Of a DNA stretch of 41,026 bases, positions 28,755 through 37,298 are shown piece by piece (position 1 is the first letter of the stretch; each line of letters opens with the position of its first letter). Location: positions 1-41,026 of the forward strand of contig CALGJS010000005.1 in NCBI GenBank assembly GCA_937927835.1. The letters run 5' to 3'. This stretch comes from an uncultured Saprospiraceae bacterium (GTDB lineage: Bacteria > Bacteroidota > Bacteroidia > Chitinophagales > Saprospiraceae). Made by a program: the position numbers and the translations under genes. The notes beneath the pieces were generated by a model that worked only from the letters and a program-made list of their open reading frames with translations, ran no database searches and was not told where the DNA came from.

Positions 28755-28766
28755 TTGGTTAACCAA
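28755..28766. promoter_or_regulatory. Palindromic operator TTGGTTAACCAA just downstream of PL6 -7 box
   Basis: 11 nt after TATATTTG and 14 nt before the ATG at 28781. Confidence 0.85.
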
Positions 28767-28780
28767 TTTAATAATTCACA

Positions 28781-31093
28781 ATGATTAAGAATTTCCTTTT
28801 TTTAATAATTCCTCTTTTTTTTATCGGTTGTAAGGGGTCTTCGACCAGTATTGGTGGCAGAAAAGTCGCAAATTCAGATGAACTAAAGTCTGCGCTTAGC
28901 GAAGCAAAGCCGGGTGACCATATCATCATGGCCAATGGGGTGTGGAAAGATCTAGCGCTCAACTTTGTTGGAATGGGTGAACCAGATAATCCAATTACCT
29001 TAAAAGCAGAAACACCGGGAGAAGTCTTTCTGGAAGGAAAATCTTACCTAAAATTTGCTGGAGAGTACCTATCAGTGGATGGTTTGTATTTTAGAAATGG
29101 GTATACGCCAACAAATTCGGTCATTACATTTAGAATTAATAAAGATTCTTTAGCACATCATTGTACGGTATCGAATACAGTGATTGAAGACTTTAATCAA
29201 CCGCAACGGGATACCAAAGATCATTGGGTGGAATTTTGGGGAAGACATAATGCTTTAGAAAATTGCTATCTAGCTGGTAAATCCAATCAAGGTCCAACGC
29301 TTCGTGTGGATATCAAAGGAAACGAAAGTATCAATAATTATCATCAGATCGTTCGCAACCATTTCGGAGCGCGACCTAGAAAAGGCGGACCACGAGGAGA
29401 AACGATTCAAATCGGAGACAGCTACACGTCTATCTCTCCAAGTTATACCAATGTTTCGGATAATCTATTCGAAAAATGCAATGGCGAAGTGGAAGTGATT
29501 TCTAGTAAGACGAATTTTAATGAATTTAGAAACAATGTTTTTTATAAATCTGAAGGTTCATTGGTTACCCGACATGGAAACTATTGTACGGTAGACGGTA
29601 ATTATTTTATTGGAGATGGAAATGAAAATGTCGGAGGTATCCGCTTAATTGGTACAGGGCATTGGGTCACCAATAACTATTTTTATAATCTAAAAGGAGA
29701 AGCATTTAGAAGTCCTTTGGCGGTGATGAATGGTATTCCTAAATCACCATTGAATCGATATATTCAAGTAACGGATGTTGTGGTGGCTTATAATTCATGG
29801 ATTAATTGTAAATCGCCTTTGCAGTTTGGTATTGGGAATAATATTAACCAAGCAGAAGTACTACCTCCTTCTGAAATTCGTTCTGCTAAACCGATCAGAA
29901 CAACGGTAGCAAATAATATTGTTTACAACGAAACGGGAGATCCTAAACCATTAGTGGCTCATGATAAAATCGACGGAATTGATTTCCAAAATAATTTTAT
30001 TAATAATCAAAATACTTCTTTTGAAAAAGTAGAAGGAATCAATGCCAGCTCGTTTTCTTTAAATAAAGTGACGGATGAAATCTTTGTTACACAAGGATTG
30101 CCAGACGAAGAACCTTTTGTTGGATTTGATTTTCAAAAAATTGAAAAAGACTTGTTTGGGAATCTTCGAAAAGATAAAAACGGTGTAGGCGCTACGCTTG
30201 GAACCAGCGCCAGCGACCCTGGAATTTTAGACAAATCTAAATATGGACCTGCTTGGTTTTCTGATGAAAAGCCTGCATATGATCCTGTGACACACCCAGT
30301 TACTAGTGCTGAAGAATTATCCGAAAAACTTGTTGCTGCAAAGTCAGGTGACATCATTGAATTGGCCTCAGGAGATTATGCAGTTGGAAACTCCTTAGTT
30401 ATCAACAAACCAATTACCATTCGATCAAAAGACGGTGAAAATAAATCTAGTATTAATTATACAGGAAAAGAAAATACCCCGTTATTTGAAATGCATCCAA
30501 AAGGAGAAGTGGTGATTCAAGGCTTAAAACTTTCTGCTGCAAATCAACAATATGGCTTTGCTAGTTTAAAAAAGAACATGTCGAGTCTTTATAATGTAAC
30601 TGTAATGGATTCTGAAATTAGCAACTTCAATTATGTCTTAAAAGCTTATAAACAAAGTTTCTCTGATGAAATTCTTTTTAAGAATACCAGTATTAAAAAT
30701 TGCCAAAATGGAATTGAATTATCTGAAGAAACGAATGATAAAGGAGATTATAATGTTGAATTTCTAACCATTGATAATTGTCAATTTGAAAATGTAAAAT
30801 CAAATGTAATTGATTATTATAGAGGAGGATATGATGAGTCTACGATTGGTGGAAATCTAAAAATTCAGAACAGTAGTTTTACCAAATGTGGAAGTCAAGA
30901 GTCCAACGGAATTTTGTTAAATACCAGAGGAATTATCAATGTGGATATTTCAAATAATACCTTTTCCAATAATCAGGTGAAATTAGTTGCGCTGCTTTGG
31001 GGAGCAAAAAATAATAGTCACTCGGATAACAAGATTTCTAATTCTGGAAAGATCGTTGTGCAAGAGAATTTGAAATTGAAGTTGATGTATTAG
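28781..31093 (+). CDS. PL6 family alginate lyase / chondroitinase-B-like (lipoprotein)
   Basis: Lipobox FFIGC; VANSDELKSALSEAKPGDHIIMANGVWKDL, NHFGARPRKGGPRGETIQIGDSYTS..., NNVFYKSEGSLVTRHGNYCTVDGNYFIGDG beta-helix. Confidence 0.93.
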   Translation: MIKNFLFLIIPLFFIGCKGSSTSIGGRKVANSDELKSALSEAKPGDHIIMANGVWKDLALNFVGMGEPDNPITLKAETPGEVFLEGKSYLKFAGEYLSVDGLYFRNGYTPTNSVITFRINKDSLAHHCTVSNTVIEDFNQPQRDTKDHWVEFWGRHNALENCYLAGKSNQGPTLRVDIKGNESINNYHQIVRNHFGARPRKGGPRGETIQIGDSYTSISPSYTNVSDNLFEKCNGEVEVISSKTNFNEFRNNVFYKSEGSLVTRHGNYCTVDGNYFIGDGNENVGGIRLIGTGHWVTNNYFYNLKGEAFRSPLAVMNGIPKSPLNRYIQVTDVVVAYNSWINCKSPLQFGIGNNINQAEVLPPSEIRSAKPIRTTVANNIVYNETGDPKPLVAHDKIDGIDFQNNFINNQNTSFEKVEGINASSFSLNKVTDEIFVTQGLPDEEPFVGFDFQKIEKDLFGNLRKDKNGVGATLGTSASDPGILDKSKYGPAWFSDEKPAYDPVTHPVTSAEELSEKLVAAKSGDIIELASGDYAVGNSLVINKPITIRSKDGENKSSINYTGKENTPLFEMHPKGEVVIQGLKLSAANQQYGFASLKKNMSSLYNVTVMDSEISNFNYVLKAYKQSFSDEILFKNTSIKNCQNGIELSEETNDKGDYNVEFLTIDNCQFENVKSNVIDYYRGGYDESTIGGNLKIQNSSFTKCGSQESNGILLNTRGIINVDISNNTFSNNQVKLVALLWGAKNNSHSDNKISNSGKIVVQENLKLKLMY

Positions 31094-31108
31094 GAGATAT
31101 GCGTTTTT

Positions 31109-31147
31109 GTAAAGATGATTCATGAATCATCTCCACATCATCTTTAC
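31109..31147. repeat. Overlapping inverted repeats downstream of PL6
   Basis: 20-bp palindrome AGATGATTCATGAATCATCT (31113-31132) nested with GTAAAGATGAT(31109-31119)/ATCATCTTTAC(31137-31147). Confidence 0.85.
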
Positions 31148-31219
31148 GTGAATCATCTCTATCTACAAAAAAAATACGCACGATTGGAATTATTTTCCAA
31201 ATTCCAACGTTTTAAAGGT

Positions 31220-31765
31220 ATGAACACTAAACCAAGTCACACCCGAATCAGCAAATTTCTAAGCCTGGTTCTCCGGCATCGCCCCGAAAAAATAGGCCTA
31301 AAATTAGACCCACAAGGCTGGGCTGAAGTCAATTCGCTCATCGAAAAACTCAATGCCCACGGCCTGATGGTCACTCGAAAAATCCTAGAAGAAGTCGTTG
31401 CTACCAACCCCAAAAAGCGTTTCGCACTCAACGACGATCAGACAAAAATTAGAGCCAATCAAGGACATTCCATTCAAATAGATCATGGCTTTAAACCCAT
31501 CGAACCTCCAGAAATTCTCTATCACGGAACCGCCCAAAGATTTCTAGAAAGCATCCTTGCCACCGGTATCCAAAAACGCAACCGACATCATGTACATCTG
31601 AGCGCAGACTTAGACACTGCCACGAATGTAGGTCAGCGTCACGGGAAGGTGGTCATCCTGCACGTACGTGCCTTAGAGATGCACAAAGCAGGAGCTGAAT
31701 TTTATCTTTCTGAAAATGGCGTTTGGTTGACGGATGAGGTGAAGGTGGAGTATATTGATTATTAG
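31220..31765 (+). CDS. kptA: RNA 2'-phosphotransferase (Tpt1/KptA family)
   Basis: ISKFLSLVLRHRPEKIGLKLDPQGWAEVNSLI, LYHGTAQRFLESILATGIQKRNRHHVHLS, YLSENGVWLTDEV. Start trimmed to ATG at 31220. Confidence 0.93.
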   Translation: MNTKPSHTRISKFLSLVLRHRPEKIGLKLDPQGWAEVNSLIEKLNAHGLMVTRKILEEVVATNPKKRFALNDDQTKIRANQGHSIQIDHGFKPIEPPEILYHGTAQRFLESILATGIQKRNRHHVHLSADLDTATNVGQRHGKVVILHVRALEMHKAGAEFYLSENGVWLTDEVKVEYIDY

Positions 31766-31843
31766 GCATTTCTAATAAAGCAAGAATAGCAGAAGGAAAT
31801 TGAACCTATTTTTCTTTCTGGTGTAAACCCCAAAAAGCAAGTT

Positions 31844-32692
31844 ATGAAAAACCTCCTAATCCTCCTACTTTCCCTTTTGATCATTTCCTGCGGCACAGAA
31901 ACACAAAAAGAATCCGCTCAAATACCCACTCAAGTTTCATCCGAAAATATTCCAATACCTAATAAGTTTAACCAAGATTCCATCATCAAAGAACATCTAA
32001 AAAATGGTGCTTGGACCAAAGGTTTATTTTCCAAAGAATGGCAAACCGAAATCGATAAAGGATTGGCAAAAGATTCTACCATTGCCTATCTCTGGCAACA
32101 AAAATCTATGCCGTTATATAAACAAGGAAAGTACGAGTTGGGTAAGAAATATATCGACCAAGCCGTAAAATACAATCGAACCGAATGGCAAGAGTACCGC
32201 GCTTTTATGAGCTGCATTTTTGCCAAAAGATATGAAGAAGCCATTGCTGATTTTGAAGACTGTATTCGTCGAAAAGGGAATAGTTATGTCATGGATCATT
32301 CCTATAATTTTTATATTGCCCTCAGTAAAATTCAACTCAATCAATACGAAGAAGCGGAAGTATTATTGACAAAAGAGGTGGCCCAACAAGCCAAAGCCCA
32401 AGGAGAAGATTGGGTACATTATCTAGATCTTTTTTATCTTGGAATCGCAAAATACGAACAAGGAAAATACGAAGCAGCCATCGAAACTTTTGATCGTGCG
32501 CTAAATTTATATCCTGAATTTTCTGAAGTTTTATATTATAAAGGAAATTGCCTTGGAAGGTTAGGAGATAAAGAAGCCGCCGCGGAATTAACCGCACTCG
32601 CCAAAGAAAATGGAAAAAAAGGAAATAGCATCCAAGAAGATAATGCGATTTATGAACGATATCCCTATCAGATGCGCTGGGAATTGTGGTAA
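31844..32692 (+). CDS. TPR-repeat lipoprotein
   Basis: Lipobox SLLIISC; TPR-like helical repeats (YEEAIADFEDCIRR, YEEAEVLLTKE, YEAAIETFDRALNLYPEF). Confidence 0.8.
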   Translation: MKNLLILLLSLLIISCGTETQKESAQIPTQVSSENIPIPNKFNQDSIIKEHLKNGAWTKGLFSKEWQTEIDKGLAKDSTIAYLWQQKSMPLYKQGKYELGKKYIDQAVKYNRTEWQEYRAFMSCIFAKRYEEAIADFEDCIRRKGNSYVMDHSYNFYIALSKIQLNQYEEAEVLLTKEVAQQAKAQGEDWVHYLDLFYLGIAKYEQGKYEAAIETFDRALNLYPEFSEVLYYKGNCLGRLGDKEAAAELTALAKENGKKGNSIQEDNAIYERYPYQMRWELW

Positions 32693-32774
32693 TAGTAAAC
32701 CAGACTTACTAGATAAAAGAAAACATAAAAACCACTTGATCTCGTAGGGCTCAATCTAAAAAAAACAAGATAAC

Positions 32775-33227
32775 ATGCATCTAACACCGCTTATAAAAGC
32801 CTCTATCGACAAAAGCGTCCTCTGTTGGCTTGCAACCTCCTCTAAAGATAATATTCCAAATGTATCTCCAAAGGAGATTTTTCAATATTACCAATCCGAT
32901 AAAATCATTATTGCCAATATTGCCTCACCACAGACGGTGAAAAATATCAAAGCGAACAAAAAGGTCTGTATAAGTTTTATAGATATTCTAGTGCAAAAAG
33001 GATTTCAGATAAAAGGAACGGCGGAGATAATTGAAGATACGCATCCTGAGTTTGCAGAGATGGAAAAGGTATTGTTGGAAATGACAGGAGGGAATTTCCC
33101 GTTTAAGACGATTACAGAAATTACCATAGAAAAAGTAAAACCAATCCTTGCACCACGCTATCTACTTTATCCTGAAACGACCGAAGCAGACCAAGTTAAA
33201 AGTGCAAAGAAAACTTATGGATTGTAG
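32775..33227 (+). CDS. Pyridoxamine 5'-phosphate oxidase-family (flavin-binding) protein
   Basis: VLCWLATSSKDNIPNVSPKEIFQ...IIIANIASPQTVKNIKANKKVCISFID...GFQIKGTAEII. Confidence 0.8.
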   Translation: MHLTPLIKASIDKSVLCWLATSSKDNIPNVSPKEIFQYYQSDKIIIANIASPQTVKNIKANKKVCISFIDILVQKGFQIKGTAEIIEDTHPEFAEMEKVLLEMTGGNFPFKTITEITIEKVKPILAPRYLLYPETTEADQVKSAKKTYGL

Positions 33228-33397
33228 AAAAGAATTTCTTTTTAATAATTTTTCTGTGAAAAAAAGAACAATCTTGTTTTGAGTTTGTCCTATGATTGTG
33301 TTTCAAATAAATAATACAAAGGTGCGCCAGACGGAGAGGTCTTAATAGGTCAATATTTTCCCTTAGTAGGTAGATTTATGTACATTGCTATCCACGA

Positions 33398-34240
33398 ATG
33401 AGAAAAAAACAGATAAATATTCCTTTTAAACAATCAGCGACTTTGGCGCTTTGGAAAGTTGATGCCGAGACTAGTGTAGAGGGAACGCATGTGTTCCTCA
33501 CACATGGAACTTTTTCCAACAGAAAAGTATGTTTAGGGATTACGGAGTTTTTAGTAGAAAATGGATTTACCTGTTGGATTTTAGAATGGCGAAATCATGG
33601 CGCAAGTTCCACTTTAGACGAACCTTATAACTTTGAAAAGATTGGAAAGGAAGATATCAAAGCTGCTTTTGAGTATTTATTTGATCATGAAAAATTGGAA
33701 GAAATTGATTGTGTAACACATAGCGGCGGTGCTATTAGTTTGACCATCAACTTAATCGAGTATCCTCAATATATTTCTAAAATAAAAAAGATGGTCTTCT
33801 TTGCTGGCCAATCTTCTGGTGCAGCTCATACGATTGGAAATAGACTTAAAATTCTAACTGGAAAATATATAAGTAAGGCGTTAGGTCAAATACCTGCCAA
33901 GTCATTAGGCCGACCGCACAACGAAAATTATTCTTTTATGAAACAATGGTTTGACTGGAATCTAACCAACACGTTTTCCAGTGATACTGGTAGGGATTAC
34001 CGTTTAGAAATGTCAAAAATAGCAATCCCAATATTGGCGATAGGAGGGAGCGGAGATAATTTTATAGCACCGGTTGTTGGATGTAAAGCATTTCTGGATG
34101 GATTTAAAAATCCTAAAAATAAATTTCTTACTTGCGGTAAAGCAACGGGTTATTCAGAAGATTATAATCATAGCCGCTTGATTTATTCTCGGAATGCAGC
34201 GCGGGAAATTTATCCCGAGGTGTTGGGGTGGTTGGAGTAG
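33398..34240 (+). CDS. Alpha/beta hydrolase
   Basis: VFLTHGTFSNRKV, WRNHGASS, CVTHSGGAISL nucleophile-elbow-like, GGSGDNFIAP. Confidence 0.75.
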   Translation: MRKKQINIPFKQSATLALWKVDAETSVEGTHVFLTHGTFSNRKVCLGITEFLVENGFTCWILEWRNHGASSTLDEPYNFEKIGKEDIKAAFEYLFDHEKLEEIDCVTHSGGAISLTINLIEYPQYISKIKKMVFFAGQSSGAAHTIGNRLKILTGKYISKALGQIPAKSLGRPHNENYSFMKQWFDWNLTNTFSSDTGRDYRLEMSKIAIPILAIGGSGDNFIAPVVGCKAFLDGFKNPKNKFLTCGKATGYSEDYNHSRLIYSRNAAREIYPEVLGWLE

Positions 34241-34355
34241 GAATCCATAAGGTAAGATGTGTTTTTGTAAAAAAATAACAAATTTAGCACCTTATGTAGG
34301 AATTATTGCGTTATAGTTGTATATTTATGACAGAAAATGCCAAAAAAAATCAATT

Positions 34356-35585
34356 ATGCTTTTAGAATTTGCTATTCAAAATTTCAAATCTTTTAGGGAT
34401 TTACAAATTTTTTCATTAGAGGCTTCTAAGGAAAAAGAAACTAATGATAATGTTTTAAGAGTGGTTAAGACAGAAGGAAATTATCGAGTCTTAAAGACAA
34501 AGGCAATTTATGGAGCTAATGCTTCTGGAAAATCTAATTTAATTCTTGGCCTTGTTACAATGTGGAAGATAATAGATAATTTAAGAGATGAAGATGTATT
34601 TCAAAAATTTGTTTCACCGTATAGAATGGATGAAAAATTAAGAGATCAGCCTTCCTATTTTCAAATAATTTTTACTCACGAAGGGCGTAAATATAGGTAT
34701 GGCTTTGAGGTTGATAAAGAAAAGATTCATAGGGAATGGCTTTATTTAAAACGAGAAAAGGAAGTCCTATTATTTGAGCGTGAGGGAATAACTGAATTTG
34801 AATTTAATGAAACTTCGTTTAAAGAAGGAAAAACAATTAAGCAAGGAGTAAAAATGTTTACTGAAAAAACCTTGGTAATATCTGTTTTAGACCAATTAAG
34901 TGAACCTATTTCTTCTATAGTAAAAGAGTGCTTAAATAATAAAATTATTATAAGTCCGAACTTACCTAGTCCAATAGATTTTTTTAACAGATGGTATATT
35001 CAAACAATGTATCAATTTGAGAATGATGAAGGTTTTCGGAATTGGACGGTTAGTTTACTTAAGGAGTTAGATGGAAGTATTAAGAGTTCAAGAATAGAAA
35101 AGGTTACTTTTCCAGATGGTGAGGTTGAAAAAATTCCAGTGGTAATTAGATCGATTGAGGATAAGGAAGTTTCCTTTCTATTGGCGAATGAAGAAGCTTC
35201 AGGGACAAAAAAAATGTTTGATTACTCAAATATAATTTACAGAAGTATAAAAGAAGGAAAGGCTCTAATAATAGATGAGATGGATGCTTTACTTCACCCA
35301 AAGTTAACTAGAAAAATAATTGAGTTATTTCAATCTCCTGATGCTCATATCGAGGCTCAATTGATTTTTGCAACGCATGATACTAATTTAATGGATAATA
35401 AGCTACTTAGAAGAGACCAAATTACATTTCTTGAAAAATCTAAGGAAGGAGCAAGTGAGATTTATGATTTATCAGATATTAAAAAAGTGAGAGCAAAGGA
35501 TCTTTTTGAAAAAAATTATCTAAAAGGAAATTATGGTGCCTTACCGGTTTTAAATAATCTTGAAAAATTGTTACTTAATGAATAG
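34356..35585 (+). CDS. AAA15-type ATPase, RloA/AbiLi-like
   Basis: MLLEFAIQNFKSFRDLQIFSL, Walker A YGANASGKSNLI, Walker B ALIIDEMDALLHP, ATHDTNLMD. Start trimmed to ATG at 34356. Confidence 0.88.
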   Translation: MLLEFAIQNFKSFRDLQIFSLEASKEKETNDNVLRVVKTEGNYRVLKTKAIYGANASGKSNLILGLVTMWKIIDNLRDEDVFQKFVSPYRMDEKLRDQPSYFQIIFTHEGRKYRYGFEVDKEKIHREWLYLKREKEVLLFEREGITEFEFNETSFKEGKTIKQGVKMFTEKTLVISVLDQLSEPISSIVKECLNNKIIISPNLPSPIDFFNRWYIQTMYQFENDEGFRNWTVSLLKELDGSIKSSRIEKVTFPDGEVEKIPVVIRSIEDKEVSFLLANEEASGTKKMFDYSNIIYRSIKEGKALIIDEMDALLHPKLTRKIIELFQSPDAHIEAQLIFATHDTNLMDNKLLRRDQITFLEKSKEGASEIYDLSDIKKVRAKDLFEKNYLKGNYGALPVLNNLEKLLLNE

Positions 35586-36222
35586 AGGCAGCAAAAGACA
35601 TAAAGGAGGGAAAAGAAAATCTATAAAAAGAGAACAGTATCCGTCCTTTCATCTTTTTTGTGAAGGTGAAAATACAGAACCATTATACTTCAACCAGTTT
35701 CCGATTTCAAATATTGCGCATTGTATGGGATATGGTGAAACAAAGAGTAAACTGGTAAAAACGGCTCTTAATTATAAAAGAGAAAATAGAATTACTAATA
35801 GATCAAATGATCAAATTTGGGTCGTTTTTGATTATGATTATGATGGAATGAAACAGCCAAAGCAAAAAGAGGATTTTAATAATGCTATAATTAAAGCTGA
35901 AAAAAATAACATTAAGTGGGCAGTATCAAATGATGCTTTTGAGTTGTGGTATTTACTACATTTTGAGAGTTGTAATGCTCAAGAGCTACGCAAGTGGTAT
36001 AACAAGCGTATAGAGAAATATACTGGAGAAAGTTACGATAAAGATCGTAAGATTGCCATGAAAATGTATGATGTTTTATTATCAAGACAACCCGAAGCAA
36101 TTCATAGAGCAATAAATTTAAAGAGTAAATATGATGATTCTGATAGGGCATTTGCGGATAAGAACCCTTTTACATCAGTGCATGAATTGGTAGTTGAGCT
36201 GAATCGTTATATTAAAAAGTAA
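35578..36222 (+). CDS. rloB: RloB-family protein
   Basis: MNRGSKRHKGGKRKSIKREQYPSFHLFCEGENTEPLYFNQF...WVVFDYDYDG...NDAFELWYLLHFE; overlaps the ATPase gene by 8 nt. Confidence 0.87.
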   Translation: MNRGSKRHKGGKRKSIKREQYPSFHLFCEGENTEPLYFNQFPISNIAHCMGYGETKSKLVKTALNYKRENRITNRSNDQIWVVFDYDYDGMKQPKQKEDFNNAIIKAEKNNIKWAVSNDAFELWYLLHFESCNAQELRKWYNKRIEKYTGESYDKDRKIAMKMYDVLLSRQPEAIHRAINLKSKYDDSDRAFADKNPFTSVHELVVELNRYIKK

Positions 36223-36224
36223 CC

Positions 36225-36665
36225 ATGAAATACACCACCTCCATCCTCATCAACGCTCCGCTCCAAAAGGTCGTTGAACTATGGGAAAATCCAGCCCACT
36301 TCCACCAATGGCAAGACGGATTCGAAAGTATCACCCATCTCGAAGGTGTTCCCAATACAAAGGACGCCAAATCGAAAATTGTTCTAAATGACAAAATGAA
36401 AATCGAATTAATCGAGACCATTATTACCAATAATCTTCCTACTGAAAAGACCGCGCTCTACGAACATATCCACATGACCAATACTCAAACCTCTCGCTTC
36501 GAAACTGTCGGAAACAACCAAACTCGCTACATTTCTGAAGTCGAATATCTCAAATTCAATGGTTTTATGATCAAACTAATGGCCAAACTATTTCCTGGGA
36601 AATTCAAAGGGCAAAGCGAAAAGTGGATGCAGCAATTCAAAACCTTCGTTGAAAATAATCCCTAA
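36225..36665 (+). CDS. SRPBCC/START-like domain protein
   Basis: MKYTTSILINAPLQKVVELWENPAHFHQWQDGFESI...LAKLFPGKFKGQSEKWMQQFKTFVE. Confidence 0.8.
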   Translation: MKYTTSILINAPLQKVVELWENPAHFHQWQDGFESITHLEGVPNTKDAKSKIVLNDKMKIELIETIITNNLPTEKTALYEHIHMTNTQTSRFETVGNNQTRYISEVEYLKFNGFMIKLMAKLFPGKFKGQSEKWMQQFKTFVENNP

Positions 36666-37039
36666 TTTTTCTGCTAATTCTACCTATTCATGTTTAATAT
36701 TAAACCTTCACGAAGGAACAACCCAATTGCAAGTTGAGGTAAGTTATAACCATAAAAACAATTCAAAAAATTGAAATGTTGGTTTTTATTCTAATTAGAT
36801 CAAAAAATATAATATTCAAAATTTTTAAAATATATAAAATTGATGGATTTTCTGATGCTGTATACGATTTTTTTATTAATATATTGATATTCAATGAGTT
36901 ATATTTTTTTGAGGTAATAAGTTGTGTAGTATTGAAGTAGTATTTTTCTTTGCCTGCTGTACTCTTGAAGTATATAATAATTATTATATTTTAAAAACCT
37001 ATCTTATATTTACACTTCCCAAGATCTGATCGATCATTT

Positions 37040-37162
37040 ATGACAACTTGTCTTTTCATGGCATTCTTTAAAGTTCTCATAAATTTTCTAAACTCTATCA
37101 CCGATTTTTTAAAGTTACCTAAATACTTCAGAAAACTGATTTATACATCAATTCAACCATGA
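37040..37162 (+). CDS. Possible small hydrophobic ORF (40 aa)
   Basis: MTTCLFMAFFKVLINFLNSITDFLKLPKYFRKLIYTSIQP; overlaps the next small ORF by ATGA. Confidence 0.25.
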   Translation: MTTCLFMAFFKVLINFLNSITDFLKLPKYFRKLIYTSIQP

Positions 37163-37266
37163 ATTGTATGTCTAACTTTTGGCTATGGCCTAAAGAATGG
37201 GCTACTGATGGTTTAAATCAAATTGTAGTTTCTCCGTTCAACTTTTTTGAACAGTACTTTAAATAA
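37159..37266 (+). CDS. Possible small ORF (35 aa)
   Basis: MNCMSNFWLWPKEWATDGLNQIVVSPFNFFEQYFK; starts in the ATGA of the previous ORF and ends 32 nt before the giant gene. Confidence 0.25.
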   Translation: MNCMSNFWLWPKEWATDGLNQIVVSPFNFFEQYFK

Positions 37267-37298
37267 AATATTTTCTTAACCTAAATCAACAACGAATT

